Below are positions 1 to 8,331 of a DNA stretch of 48,033 nucleotides, one piece after another. The stretch is from assembly GCF_022129235.1 (NCBI RefSeq), contig NZ_JADQAI010000013.1:1-48033 (forward strand), written 5' to 3'. Source of the stretch: Psychrobacter sp. Ps6 (GTDB lineage Bacteria > Pseudomonadota > Gammaproteobacteria > Pseudomonadales > Moraxellaceae). Within the stretch, counting starts at the first letter, position 1, and every line of letters starts with the position of its first letter. The notes beneath the pieces are model-generated. The model made no database searches. It was given only the letters and a program-made list of their open reading frames with translations, and was not told the origin of the DNA. A program made the translations under genes and the position numbers.

Positions 1-340
1 AAATAAGCATCTAAGTAGATCAAACGGCTGATTACTGTTTTTTAAAATTAAAATCCTTATTCAAATCAACAGTAATAAAGTGCCCTAAATTAAATGTTCA
101 ATTAAGCTAAATTGATAGAAAACTTAGTGACACATTTCGGCATTACATTAACATAACTACAACTAAATTCGTTACGGCTATCCAAGAACTCAATAGTTTA
201 TATTTACGTTTGATATATTGAACAATATGTGTTGAAAGCCAAAAGAGACAAGCGGTTCACGCTAATGAGTGCCATTTATCATTTATATAATCGTTGGTAA
301 AAGTTATAAAAATGATAATTAAAGAAGAATATATAGAATA
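1..340. other. AT-rich left edge without a recognisable gene
   Basis: I see no supported coding region here on either strand. The stretch is AT-rich with many stops. A short 9-bp inverted pair (attactgtt near 31, aacagtaat near 68) is too weak to name. It may hold the end of an upstream intergenic region. Confidence 0.5.
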
Positions 341-377
341 AAAAAAGCGCCTTATAGCTAAAATAAGGCGCTTTTTT
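341..377. terminator. Rho-independent terminator of fadD (bidirectional)
   Basis: A perfect 15-bp stem (aaaaaagcgccttat, 341-355, with its complement at 363-377) encloses a 7-nt loop. A-run and T-run flank the GC core, so it can terminate in both directions. It lies just beyond the fadD stop codon. A run of eight G residues sits between it and the stop (381-388). Confidence 0.85.
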
Positions 378-393
378 ATTGGGGGGGGCTTGC

Positions 394-2091
394 TTATCGT
401 TGAGGATGTTCCGCGTGATGTTTTTCACGTAATTTTTGGCGTAATACTTTGCCGACATTGCTCTTTGGTAGGTCACTCACAAATTCAATATAACGAGGGC
501 ACTTATAACCAGTCAGATTGTCTAGGGCAAACTCTGTAATAACTTCTTTAGTCACGTTATTGTCTGCAGGAACAATATAAATTTTAACCGCCTCACCCTG
601 ACGCTCATCAGGAATACCAATTACAGCACAGTCAATCACCCCGTCGCAGTCTAGCATCACAGATTCAACCTCATTTGGGAATACATTGAACCCTGAGACC
701 AATATCATATCTTTTTTGCGGTCTAATAAGGTAAAGTAACCTTTTTCATCCATACTCGCGATATCACCAGTGCGGAAATAACCGTCACTCGTGAAGTCAT
801 TAGTACTGTCTCTATTATAGTATCCTGATGTCACATTAGGCCCTTTGATACACATTTCACCCGCTTGGTGAGTACCCACACGCTCGCCATTTTCATCAAT
901 GAGGATAATGTCGACGTTCGGTACTGGGATGCCGATAGTACCGTTGAATTTGTCATCGGTGACGAGGTTGGCAGTACCACCAGCGACGCCCTCAGTCATG
1001 CCCCAGCCTTCAACCATAGGGCAGCCTGTGACCTCTAACCAGCGCTCTGCTGTTTGTTTGGTGGCTGCCATACCACCCGCTTGAGAGATGCGTAGGGGTG
1101 CAAAATTCAAGTTTTTGAAGGTTGGCGTATCAAGCAATCCTTTGAAAAGGGTATTGACCGCAGGGAAGATATGAAATGGCTGCTTGGATAAAGTTTTGAC
1201 AAATCCTGGCATATCACGCGGGTTAGGTATCAATATAAAGGTATAGCCCGAGCGCATACCAAGTAAGCTCAGCGAAAAAGCAAAAATATGATAGAGCGGC
1301 AATGCCATGACCATATTGATATATACCTCATTGATATCTGAGGTCACCGGGCGATACCATGCTTCTGCCATCAATGCAGCGGAGACAATATTGCGCTGGG
1401 TCAGTATCGTGCCCTTAGACAGTCCTGTAGTACCGCCTGTGTATTGCAAGATAGCTAATTGATCTAAAGACATTTTTGGCGCATGAAAAGGTAAATTTTT
1501 ACCTTGCTTGAGCACGTCAGGGAATTTGGTAACTTCATGCTTTGGATCGTTGAGCTCGTATTTGGGTATCAAGCGTTTGACTTGACGGACAATGGTATTT
1601 ACTAGCATACCTTTTAGGCCCATCATATCGCCAAGTTTAGATAAGACGATACGTTTGATGGCAGTCTCATCTACTACTTGCTCAAGGGCCTGCGCAAAAT
1701 TGTCCACCACAAAAATCACCTGAGCACCTGAATCATTTAGCTGATGGCGTAGCTCACGACCTGTATACAGTGGGTTAATAGGAGTACAGACATAGCCTGC
1801 ACGCAAGATGCCAATCATCGTTGGTAGATATTGCGGTAGGTTTGGCATCATCAATGCAACGATACTACCTTTAGGTAGACCTTGCGCTTGTAACCATGCG
1901 GCGATGGCAAGAGAAGCGTTGTTGACATCATTATAAGTATGCGTAACACCCATGCATATACTCATTGGATGCCCGCTAAAACGCTCAAAGCACTCCTCGT
2001 ACAACTCCATCACGCTGCCATAAGTATCAGGATTAATCGTCTTTGGTACACTTGCCGGATATTGGTCAAGCCAAGGTTTGTTTGGCATCAT
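394..2091 (-). CDS. fadD: Long-chain fatty acid-CoA ligase
   Basis: The enzyme activates free fatty acids to acyl-CoA with ATP (AMP and pyrophosphate released), at the inner face of the cytoplasmic membrane, feeding beta-oxidation. It is about 565 aa, like E. coli FadD (561). The N-terminus (KPWLDQYPASVPKTINPD) matches the family start. The AMP-binding P-loop YTGGTTGLSKG is near residues 217-227. The FACS signature region DGYFRTGD...KDMILVSGFNVFPNE and a C-terminal catalytic lysine (LPKSNVGKVLR) are present. The ORF is open 84 bp further upstream, but I chose the ATG at 2091 because AAGGA lies 8 nt before it and homology begins there. It appears monocistronic, ended by the hairpin at 341-377. 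Confidence 0.95.
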   Translation of the reverse strand: MMPNKPWLDQYPASVPKTINPDTYGSVMELYEECFERFSGHPMSICMGVTHTYNDVNNASLAIAAWLQAQGLPKGSIVALMMPNLPQYLPTMIGILRAGYVCTPINPLYTGRELRHQLNDSGAQVIFVVDNFAQALEQVVDETAIKRIVLSKLGDMMGLKGMLVNTIVRQVKRLIPKYELNDPKHEVTKFPDVLKQGKNLPFHAPKMSLDQLAILQYTGGTTGLSKGTILTQRNIVSAALMAEAWYRPVTSDINEVYINMVMALPLYHIFAFSLSLLGMRSGYTFILIPNPRDMPGFVKTLSKQPFHIFPAVNTLFKGLLDTPTFKNLNFAPLRISQAGGMAATKQTAERWLEVTGCPMVEGWGMTEGVAGGTANLVTDDKFNGTIGIPVPNVDIILIDENGERVGTHQAGEMCIKGPNVTSGYYNRDSTNDFTSDGYFRTGDIASMDEKGYFTLLDRKKDMILVSGFNVFPNEVESVMLDCDGVIDCAVIGIPDERQGEAVKIYIVPADNNVTKEVITEFALDNLTGYKCPRYIEFVSDLPKSNVGKVLRQKLREKHHAEHPQR

Positions 2092-2127
2092 AGTCAGCGT
2101 CCTTGCAGTTTGATATAGGTGAATGTT

Positions 2128-2156
2128 TTTTAAGAAAGCAGTCATATGCATGTCAA
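2128..2156 (-). promoter_or_regulatory. Possible sigma70 promoter of fadD
   Basis: On the minus strand a perfect TTGACA (complement of 2151-2156) is followed after 17 nt by TTAAAA (2128-2133), a weak -10. Predicted transcription would begin near 2121, about 30 nt before the fadD ATG. The -35 is strong and the -10 matches only about half the consensus. Confidence 0.35.
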
Positions 2157-2159
2157 TAT

Positions 2160-2662
2160 CACAAATCAGCATCAATGTGATTAACCTGCTATTGGATGCA
2201 GTAACGTCCGTGTCTGCTTGCTTTTGTTGCCGTTGTTCAATGCTAATTAACTACTGATGGGTGAGCTAAATGAATCAAACAATTAGATAATCCAATGACA
2301 GAAATAACCTGTATTTCAATTAGATATTATCTGATTTTTGCAACTACGGTATCAAAAAAACGATACATTTAAGCAATACAGTAGCATGAATAATGTTGAA
2401 GACAATAATAGAAAGCAAGACTGAGCAGTACATAGATAAAGCTGAAAAATTTGAGACATGTATGATGTTTAAGAAATGAGCCACAGTTAGGCGTATTTTT
2501 GAGCTGGTAATGAATATAAAAGGGAGGGGATTGTTTATCAATAATGAATAAAGTAATTGACTGTTTAGATGAGTTAACGAGCTTATGTAGATAAACAACG
2601 GCCTGGTTTTTTAGAATGTTAATGCTTAAACGTCAACCTGAGGGACAAGATCAAAGGAGAAA
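2160..2662. other. Intergenic region between fadD and fetB
   Basis: This stretch holds the upstream region of fadD and the downstream region of fetB. An 84-codon open frame on the minus strand (2344-2598) has no ribosome binding site and a hydrophobic, low-complexity translation, so I do not call it. No terminator hairpin is obvious after fetB. Confidence 0.5.
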
Positions 2663-3439
2663 CTATCGAGGTAAAATAAACTGCTGATTTTTATTAAAAA
2701 AGCGTCGATAAATCAGTAAGGCGCTAATCGTACAGCCAAGCGTACTACTTACACATATCAAAAACATCGTCACTATCTGATAGCGTACCGCTTGTGTGGG
2801 GTCGGCGCCAGCCAATATTTGCCCCGTCATCATACCGGGCAAGCTGACAATACCGACGACCAACATGGAGTTGAGCGTTGGGGTCATCCCATTGGTAATC
2901 GCAGCACGTATCTGCTCATGCACAGCTTCAAATGGTCTAGCAGAAAGACTCAGCATCATCTCGATACGCCCTTGCTGCTCATGAAAAGCTTCGATCAGCT
3001 GACTGCTTGTTAATGAAATGGCTGTCAAAGAATTGCCCAATATCAGCCCCAATATAGGAATAACGAATTGCGGGGTATACCAAGGCTGTACTCTTAGGAT
3101 AACGATCATCGCTATTGCAGTGACTAGTGTCGCTGAGGTGCCGACGGCTAGTAGTGTATCGGTTAGCAACCCTTTATAGCTGCGTTTGACACGATTTTTG
3201 GCGGCACTCCCTGCAATCAGAGTCATGATGGTCAAAATCAGCAGGACCTCATACCACTGCTCACGGGCAAAAATCCATGCCAGTATCAGACCAATAAAGC
3301 TAAGCTGCACAATGGTGCGAATAGCAGCTATCAACAGCGTTTTTGTCAGTTTTAAGCGCAGTTGCCATGAGATGAGTAGTACGATGATAATCATACAACT
3401 GGCGAGGGCAATATCACCGTAAGTTAGAAATACTTGCAT
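2663..3439 (-). CDS. fetB: FetB-type ABC transporter permease (UPF0014)
   Basis: This is an integral membrane permease of the FetAB (YbbLM) type, linked in E. coli to iron export and peroxide tolerance. About 258 aa with roughly seven hydrophobic segments. Family hallmarks include QLSFIGLILAWIF near the N-terminus, VIPILGLILGNSL in the middle and the conserved GIVSLPGMMTGQILAGADP. I chose the ATG at 3439 (MQVFLTYGD), which has TAGGG just upstream; another ATG at 3457 adds six residues but lacks a good site. It follows fetA by 94 bp on the same strand. Substrate is inferred from the family only. Confidence 0.88.
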   Translation of the reverse strand: MQVFLTYGDIALASCMIIIVLLISWQLRLKLTKTLLIAAIRTIVQLSFIGLILAWIFAREQWYEVLLILTIMTLIAGSAAKNRVKRSYKGLLTDTLLAVGTSATLVTAIAMIVILRVQPWYTPQFVIPILGLILGNSLTAISLTSSQLIEAFHEQQGRIEMMLSLSARPFEAVHEQIRAAITNGMTPTLNSMLVVGIVSLPGMMTGQILAGADPTQAVRYQIVTMFLICVSSTLGCTISALLIYRRFFNKNQQFILPR

Positions 3440-3533
3440 ATCAACCCTACCATTCATGGGTGCTCATGATAAAAAGAAGAAAAAAGATGGGAGTATAATG
3501 AACGCAATCTACTCAAGGTTTTGGGGAAAACTT

Positions 3534-4370
3534 TTACAATACCTCAGTTAGTACACCTGCTTGCATACGCCAATGTCTATGAGCCAGCGGCATGATATCT
3601 TTGGTATCATGAGTTACCCATAACAACGTGCGCTGAGTATCTGCTTGTAACCACCTCATCAGCAGGTGCACTAGCTGCGCTGAGGTATCGATATCTAGCG
3701 CAGCGGTTGGTTCATCTAGCAATAGTACTTGTGGGTTTAATTGTAATAGACGCAACGTATTCACCAGTTGGCGCTCACCACCAGATAAATGATGAGCCTC
3801 TTGTTGCAAAAAGTCTGAATGTCTATTGAGCGTCTCAAGCTGGGATATATGCCAAGCCCTATCAAAACTCTGAGTCCGATGTGCATGCAGGTCATAAGGC
3901 ATTTTTAGGTTTTCAAGCACGCTCCCTTCTAATAACTGTGGATGCTGAGCAAGTAGAGCAACGTGCTTACGCCAGTCCGTAGGTGAAGCGGTGTGGATGC
4001 TTTTATGGTTCTGATTTGGCGTGGCATCACTGCGCAGATGGATGTCGCCAGTGGTCATCGGCAATAATCCTGCCAGCACCCGCAATAGTACTGACTTACC
4101 ACTACCAGAAGCACCAGTTAAAACGGTGACTTGCCCTGATAGTAGCTTGCCACTCGCATCATTTACTAATATGCGGCTATGAGGCGATAGGCCATCAGAT
4201 AGCGCATTTTTTTGTCGCTTATTTGACCATCTTTGATAGAGTTTATGCGGTGCAAAGGTTTTTGTCTGTTCACCACTACTATGCTTAGGATTATTGCTAT
4301 CGACTACTGGTCTGCCATGCACCCAGAGATTATTAAATTCAAGCAAGGGTCTATCAGGATCAATGTGCAT
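3534..4370 (-). CDS. fetA: FetA-type ABC transporter ATP-binding protein
   Basis: This is the ATPase partner of the FetB permease downstream. Motifs in order: Walker A GASGSGKS (about 86-93), Q-loop Q142, signature LSGGE (195-199), Walker B VLLLDE (215-220) and switch histidine in WVTHD (H254). At 278 aa it is longer than E. coli FetA (about 225). The extra length is mostly a polar insert at residues 22-66, between the first strand and the segment before Walker A, which I do not recognise. The start lies 6 bp after the thioesterase stop, so the two are probably cotranscribed and coupled. Confidence 0.9.
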   Translation of the reverse strand: MHIDPDRPLLEFNNLWVHGRPVVDSNNPKHSSGEQTKTFAPHKLYQRWSNKRQKNALSDGLSPHSRILVNDASGKLLSGQVTVLTGASGSGKSVLLRVLAGLLPMTTGDIHLRSDATPNQNHKSIHTASPTDWRKHVALLAQHPQLLEGSVLENLKMPYDLHAHRTQSFDRAWHISQLETLNRHSDFLQQEAHHLSGGERQLVNTLRLLQLNPQVLLLDEPTAALDIDTSAQLVHLLMRWLQADTQRTLLWVTHDTKDIMPLAHRHWRMQAGVLTEVL

Positions 4371-4376
4371 AGCGTT

Positions 4377-4964
4377 CTACAGTCGTTCGTTCATTTGCTC
4401 ACTAATCGCCTGCTCAATGGCATCTCGTAATTCTTTTGGCACACGGATAGGGCGCATGGGTGTGGTATTCACTGCGTTGTCAAATTGATTATTATTTGTT
4501 TCGTTATTGGCCATTGGTTCTGGCTTAACAAGGTTTTGCACACAGGCAATGACGATTTTGGTGCTACTTAATAGTTGGCTACTAGCTTTGTCTGAGGCGC
4601 TATTATCTGATGTGCTGCGATGAATGCTTTGATAAAATATGATGCTGGCAGGCTTTAGCTCTACTTTATCGATACGTACAGAGATGACTTCATCTAAGAG
4701 AATGGCTCTTTTGTACTGTAAATCCGCCTGACTCACGACAAAATGCTGTATGTCGCCATCATCAGTTTGCAAAAAGTAACCGTTTAAGCCCAGTTTGGTA
4801 AACCAATCACGGCGGCAGTTTTCGAAAAACACCAGATGGTTGGCATGATAAACTATGCCGCCAGCATCCGTATGGTTGATGTAGACGTTATAATCTTTAG
4901 CAAATAGTGGTTCCATATTATTATTCGCGGCTGTATTTTTATTTTTATGCTCAGTTGTCGTCAT
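4377..4964 (-). CDS. YbgC-like acyl-CoA thioesterase (hotdog fold)
   Basis: A cytoplasmic 4-hydroxybenzoyl-CoA thioesterase-family hydrolase. The family signature is clear: HTDAGGIVYHANHLVFFENCRRDW near residues 31-54, with the catalytic Asp33. At 195 aa it is longer than the usual 130-150. A Ser/Asp/Asn-rich insert (about 114-130) and a long polar C-terminus ending in a predicted helix account for this. It is the first gene of an operon with fetA and fetB. The true substrate cannot be read from sequence; most relatives act on short or medium acyl-CoA. Unlike ybgC in many gammaproteobacteria it is not beside tolQRA. Confidence 0.85.
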   Translation of the reverse strand: MTTTEHKNKNTAANNNMEPLFAKDYNVYINHTDAGGIVYHANHLVFFENCRRDWFTKLGLNGYFLQTDDGDIQHFVVSQADLQYKRAILLDEVISVRIDKVELKPASIIFYQSIHRSTSDNSASDKASSQLLSSTKIVIACVQNLVKPEPMANNETNNNQFDNAVNTTPMRPIRVPKELRDAIEQAISEQMNERL

Positions 4965-5196
4965 AAAGGTGCTCAGTATTTTTGATAAAGGTTGTTTAGC
5001 GAACGTAATTTATATATGCGGGCAAATAAGAAACCCAACAAAAAATAGTCTCTATTATATTTATAATAAGCGCTACTCTAGCTCAAGATATAAGGCCATG
5101 CAACAGCTAGGACAGCCTAGGTCTGTTATCATAGACATTTGCATCGCATACATCTATATCAGCACCGTATTTTAATCAATCAGTATAGGACAGTTT

Positions 5197-6021
5197 ATGA
5201 CCCGTTTTGTCAGTTTTAATATCAATGGTATCCGCGCGCGCCAGCATCAGCTTGAGGCAGTGCGCGAGGTAATCGATCCTGATGTCATGGGTCTACAAGA
5301 GACCAAAGTCCATGACGATCAATTTCCACTTGATGACATAGAAGGTCTAGGATATCACGTAGAGTATTTCGGGCAAAAAGGACATTATGGCGTGGCATTA
5401 TTGTCGAAAGTAGCGCCTATATTTGTACAAAAAGGTTTTCCTAGCGAAGATGCTGAAGCACAAAAGCGTTTTATACATGCACGCTATGAGTTTGAAGGGC
5501 GTGAAGTGGATGTGCTCAATGGTTACTTTCCACAAGGAGAGACCCAAGACCATCCGACCAAGTTTCCGATGAAGCGTGCGTATTATGCAGATTTAATGGC
5601 TTATATTGATACACTAAAGGCAGAAGGTCGTTCGATCATTGTCATGGGCGACATGAATATTGCACCAGAAGACATCGATATCGGTATCGGGGAGGTCAAT
5701 GCCAAGCGCTGGTTGAAAAATAGAAAAACCTCGTTTTTGCCAGAGGAACGCGAATGGTACTCAGCATTGATGTCGCGTGAGTTGACCGATACGTACCGTT
5801 TACATTATCCAGAGAGTACCGAATTATACAGTTGGTTCGATTATCGCAGTCGCGGCTTTAATGATGAACCCAAGCGCGGTCTACGTATCGATCATATTCT
5901 ATGCACCTCAGACCTCGTTAGTGAATGTATCGATGCTGGAATCAGCTATGAGCTGCGTGCAATGGAAAAACCTTCAGATCATGCGCCAATCTGGTCGGCA
6001 TTTGACCTAAAAAAACCGTGA
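5197..6021 (+). CDS. xthA: Exodeoxyribonuclease III
   Basis: A 3'-5' exonuclease and class II AP endonuclease of base excision repair. The 274-aa protein is collinear with E. coli XthA (268). FVSFNINGIRARQHQLEA opens the fold, LQETKV carries the metal-binding Glu35, GDMNIAPEDIDIG the catalytic Asp/Asn, and SDHAPIWSAF near the C-terminus the catalytic His. ATAGGA lies 6 nt before the ATG. It is divergent from the thioesterase-fetAB operon across a 232-bp gap that must hold both promoters. argJ follows on the same strand, but a 107-bp repeat-like element lies between them. Confidence 0.96.
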   Translation: MTRFVSFNINGIRARQHQLEAVREVIDPDVMGLQETKVHDDQFPLDDIEGLGYHVEYFGQKGHYGVALLSKVAPIFVQKGFPSEDAEAQKRFIHARYEFEGREVDVLNGYFPQGETQDHPTKFPMKRAYYADLMAYIDTLKAEGRSIIVMGDMNIAPEDIDIGIGEVNAKRWLKNRKTSFLPEEREWYSALMSRELTDTYRLHYPESTELYSWFDYRSRGFNDEPKRGLRIDHILCTSDLVSECIDAGISYELRAMEKPSDHAPIWSAFDLKKP

Positions 6022-6029
6022 TATTCAGA

Positions 6030-6136
6030 TATAGTCAATCCACTATAAAAGCGTTACGGCGTTAACCTCGCTTGAAGTATGACATATACATCTGCACGCG
6101 GTTGCCTTGTACCACCTTTAAATTGGATCAACTATA
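6030..6136. repeat. MITE-like interspersed element with imperfect terminal inverted repeats
   Basis: The left end begins TATAGTCAATCCA and the right end read in reverse begins TATAGTTGATCCA. The first 22 bases of the two ends agree at about 17 positions. The interior (TTACGGCGTTAACC... CGCGGTTGCCTTGTACC) has no coding potential. The size (107 bp), intergenic position right after the xthA stop and end symmetry suggest a miniature repeat element. I recall similar TATAGT-ended sequences in Psychrobacter intergenic regions, but cannot verify this. No second copy was seen in the window. Confidence 0.5.
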
Positions 6137-6192
6137 GTGTTTATTACATCACCTAAAAACAACGATAAAAATTGAAAAATAAGGATTTTATT

Positions 6193-7416
6193 ATGGCTGT
6201 TGGAAACGTAGCAATACCTGATACTATTTATCCCATTGATGGCATTAAGCTGAGCGCAACTGCCGCGGGCGTACGTTATAAAAATCGTGATGATTTGGTC
6301 GTGATTGAAATCGCTGAACATGCCGCGACCGCAGTTGTCACGACTAAAAATACATTTTGCGCCGCGCCTGTACGTATATTACGTGAGCACTTTGCCAAGG
6401 CCAGTCCGCGTTATCTGGTAACCAATACAGGGAATGCAAACGCAGGGACGGGCGCTGATGGTAAACGCCGCGCTACTGAAATCTGTACAGCCTTGGCTGA
6501 GAAAGCTGGCGTAGAGGCTAATACAATACTGCCATTCTCTACTGGCGTGATTGGCGAGCCATTAAATAGTGACGCGGTCATTGCAGGTTTAGACGGTGCG
6601 CTGATGAACTTAGCCTCTGACAGCTGGCTGGCTGCTGCTAATGGTATTCGAACGACAGATACTATCCCTAAGCTTGCTAGCCAAAAAGTCGACGTTGCAG
6701 GTATTAGCTATCATATCACTGGTATGTCAAAAGGCTCAGGCATGATACGTCCAAATATGGCGACTATGCTAGGTTATGTCGCAACTGATGCCAATATCGC
6801 GGCCGACTTATTGCAAGAGATGCTTAGCGCTATCAATGAGCAGTCTTTTAATCGTATTACTGTTGATGGTGACACATCGACCAATGATTGCTGCGTATTG
6901 ATTGCGACAGGCGCTGCCAGCTCAGATGTGATTGATAGCCCAGCGCATCCGCATTATCAACCTGTTTTTGATGCATTGACCGAAGTATTTGTACGTTTGG
7001 CGCAGCTTATCGTGCGTGATGGTGAAGGCGCTACTAAATTCATGACCGTCAAAGTGACTGGTGGTCAGAACACGCAAGAATGTTGCGATGTGGCTTATGC
7101 AGTGGCACATTCGCCGCTGGTAAAAACGGCATTCTTTGCAAGTGATGCAAACTGGGGGCGCATCTTGGCGGCAGTCGGTTATGCTGGTATTGACGACCTA
7201 GACACCGAACAAGTTGATGTGTATTTAGATGAGGTGATGATTTGTCAAAATGGCGGTGTCGCGCCCAGCTATACAGAAGAAGCAGGTAAAAAAGTCATGA
7301 GCCGCGCTGAGATTACCATTCACATTGATTTGGCTCGTGGTGATGCTAGCGATACGGTGTATACCTGCGATTTGTCATACGACTACGTCAAAATAAACGC
7401 TGACTATCGCAGTTAG
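6193..7416 (+). CDS. argJ: Bifunctional ornithine acetyltransferase / N-acetylglutamate synthase
   Basis: ArgJ transfers acetyl from N-acetylornithine to glutamate, closing the cyclic arginine pathway, and in bifunctional forms also uses acetyl-CoA. The precursor self-cleaves before a Thr that becomes the nucleophile. The motif KGSGMIRPNMATMLGY is present, with Thr191 after Ala190 in the 407-aa numbering. TNTGNANAGTG (acetyl-binding loop) is near residues 77-87. I chose the ATG at 6193 because AAGGA sits 7 nt upstream; a TTG seven codons earlier is in frame but unsupported. A terminator follows directly. Confidence 0.95.
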   Translation: MAVGNVAIPDTIYPIDGIKLSATAAGVRYKNRDDLVVIEIAEHAATAVVTTKNTFCAAPVRILREHFAKASPRYLVTNTGNANAGTGADGKRRATEICTALAEKAGVEANTILPFSTGVIGEPLNSDAVIAGLDGALMNLASDSWLAAANGIRTTDTIPKLASQKVDVAGISYHITGMSKGSGMIRPNMATMLGYVATDANIAADLLQEMLSAINEQSFNRITVDGDTSTNDCCVLIATGAASSDVIDSPAHPHYQPVFDALTEVFVRLAQLIVRDGEGATKFMTVKVTGGQNTQECCDVAYAVAHSPLVKTAFFASDANWGRILAAVGYAGIDDLDTEQVDVYLDEVMICQNGGVAPSYTEEAGKKVMSRAEITIHIDLARGDASDTVYTCDLSYDYVKINADYRS

Positions 7417-7465
7417 AAACGGTCTTAAAAGTTTCAATCTTGACAGATTTTTTAAATCTATTTAT

Positions 7466-7499
7466 AAAAAGCCAGAGTAATTATTGCTCTGGCTTTTTT
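7466..7499 (+). terminator. Rho-independent terminator of argJ
   Basis: Arms aaaaagccagag (7466-7477) and its complement (7487-7498) pair perfectly over 12 bp around a 9-nt loop, followed by a T-run. It starts about 50 nt after the argJ stop. Confidence 0.85.
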
Positions 7500-7812
7500 G
7501 TGTCTAATATTAAGCTGTTATCAAATTACTCCGCTATTCAATACGTAGTATTAACATCAGTTGCAAAAGCTGACGTTACTTTACAAAGCAGTCATAGAGA
7601 GTAAGGTGAGTTGCGATCTATACTTGCTGGGGTGAACAGATGATATTCACTACAACGCTAGTAAAGCTGGCTAGAGATTTCAATTAGCGTGACTCTAAAT
7701 ATCATCATGGTAGAAAGAAGCTTTGTTGTATGAAGAAATGCAGTAGAGTTTTTAAAATAATAAATTTAGATAGAAAATGAAGAATTATTACCAATTATCT
7801 GAGGATTGAATA
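7500..7812. other. Intergenic region before the DUF4377 lipoprotein
   Basis: About 310 bp with no open frame worth calling. It should hold the promoter of the lipoprotein gene; AT-rich tracts at 7740-7790 are the likeliest place, but no clear -35/-10 pair stands out. Confidence 0.5.
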
Positions 7813-8211
7813 ATGAAAAGATTAGCACTTGCAGCATTGATGACAACTTTTGCTCTTACTGGTTGTTCTACTATGGACATGGACAATGAGCGTACAATGG
7901 TTGTAGAAGGACAGCCTATGAACGTCAAAGTGGTAAATATTCCAAGTTTTGAAGTAGAAATCGCACCGCGTAAAGCAGTTTGTGACCTGACTGCAACAGA
8001 CGGTACGATGGTTGAATCACAGTGCCTACAGTATCGCCAAACTTATCAGAAAAACTACACCACTTTAAGTGGTAACATTCAAGGCTTCACTTATGAGCCA
8101 AACTACCGTTATGTATTAGATGTACGCCAAGAAGCAGTCACTGCTGAAGGATCTAATGTGGTCAAACCAGTTTGGATTCTAAACGAAGTCGTTTCAAAAA
8201 CTGCTGAATAG
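7813..8211 (+). CDS. Small DUF4377 lipoprotein
   Basis: A 132-aa secreted protein. Residues 1-17 form a lipoprotein signal peptide with lipobox LTGC (Cys18), so it is probably lipid-anchored in the outer membrane or periplasm. The rest fits DUF4377: paired cysteines (VCDLT...ESQCLQYRQ), then IQGFTYEPNYRYVLDVR and a C-terminal WILNEVVSK. No biochemical role is established for this domain. GAGGA lies 8 nt before the ATG. It is monocistronic and ends in a shared terminator with sdaA. Confidence 0.85.
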   Translation: MKRLALAALMTTFALTGCSTMDMDNERTMVVEGQPMNVKVVNIPSFEVEIAPRKAVCDLTATDGTMVESQCLQYRQTYQKNYTTLSGNIQGFTYEPNYRYVLDVRQEAVTAEGSNVVKPVWILNEVVSKTAE

Positions 8212-8223
8212 TATAGCTTGAAA

Positions 8224-8281
8224 ATATCGTATCAATAAAAAGGCCGCTAATTTATTAGCGGCCTTTTTATTGATACGATAT
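8224..8281. terminator. Very long bidirectional terminator, 27-bp perfect stem
   Basis: The 27-nt arm at 8224-8250 is perfectly complementary to 8255-8281 around a 4-nt loop (ttta). The inner part, aaaaaggccgctaa and its complement, is a classic A-stem-T terminator. The outer 13 bp extend the palindrome. It lies between the convergent lipoprotein gene and sdaA and can serve both. Confidence 0.9.
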
Positions 8282-8331
8282 CTGCTGCTATGATGAGATA
8301 ACGTGATTGAAGGTAACATTCATCAATTACA

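Noticed and set aside
2344..2598. 84-codon open frame on the minus strand between fadD and fetB
   Set aside because: No ribosome binding site, low-complexity hydrophobic translation in AT-rich DNA, no recognisable family.
4969..5175. 68-codon open frame on the plus strand before xthA
   Set aside because: It lies in the divergent promoter region, has no ribosome site, and its composition is that of AT-rich non-coding DNA.
6005..6158. acctaaaaa on both sides of the 107-bp element as a target-site duplication
   Set aside because: The left copy is made of the last xthA codons (Asp-Leu-Lys-Lys) and is not adjacent to the element end, so it is probably coincidence.
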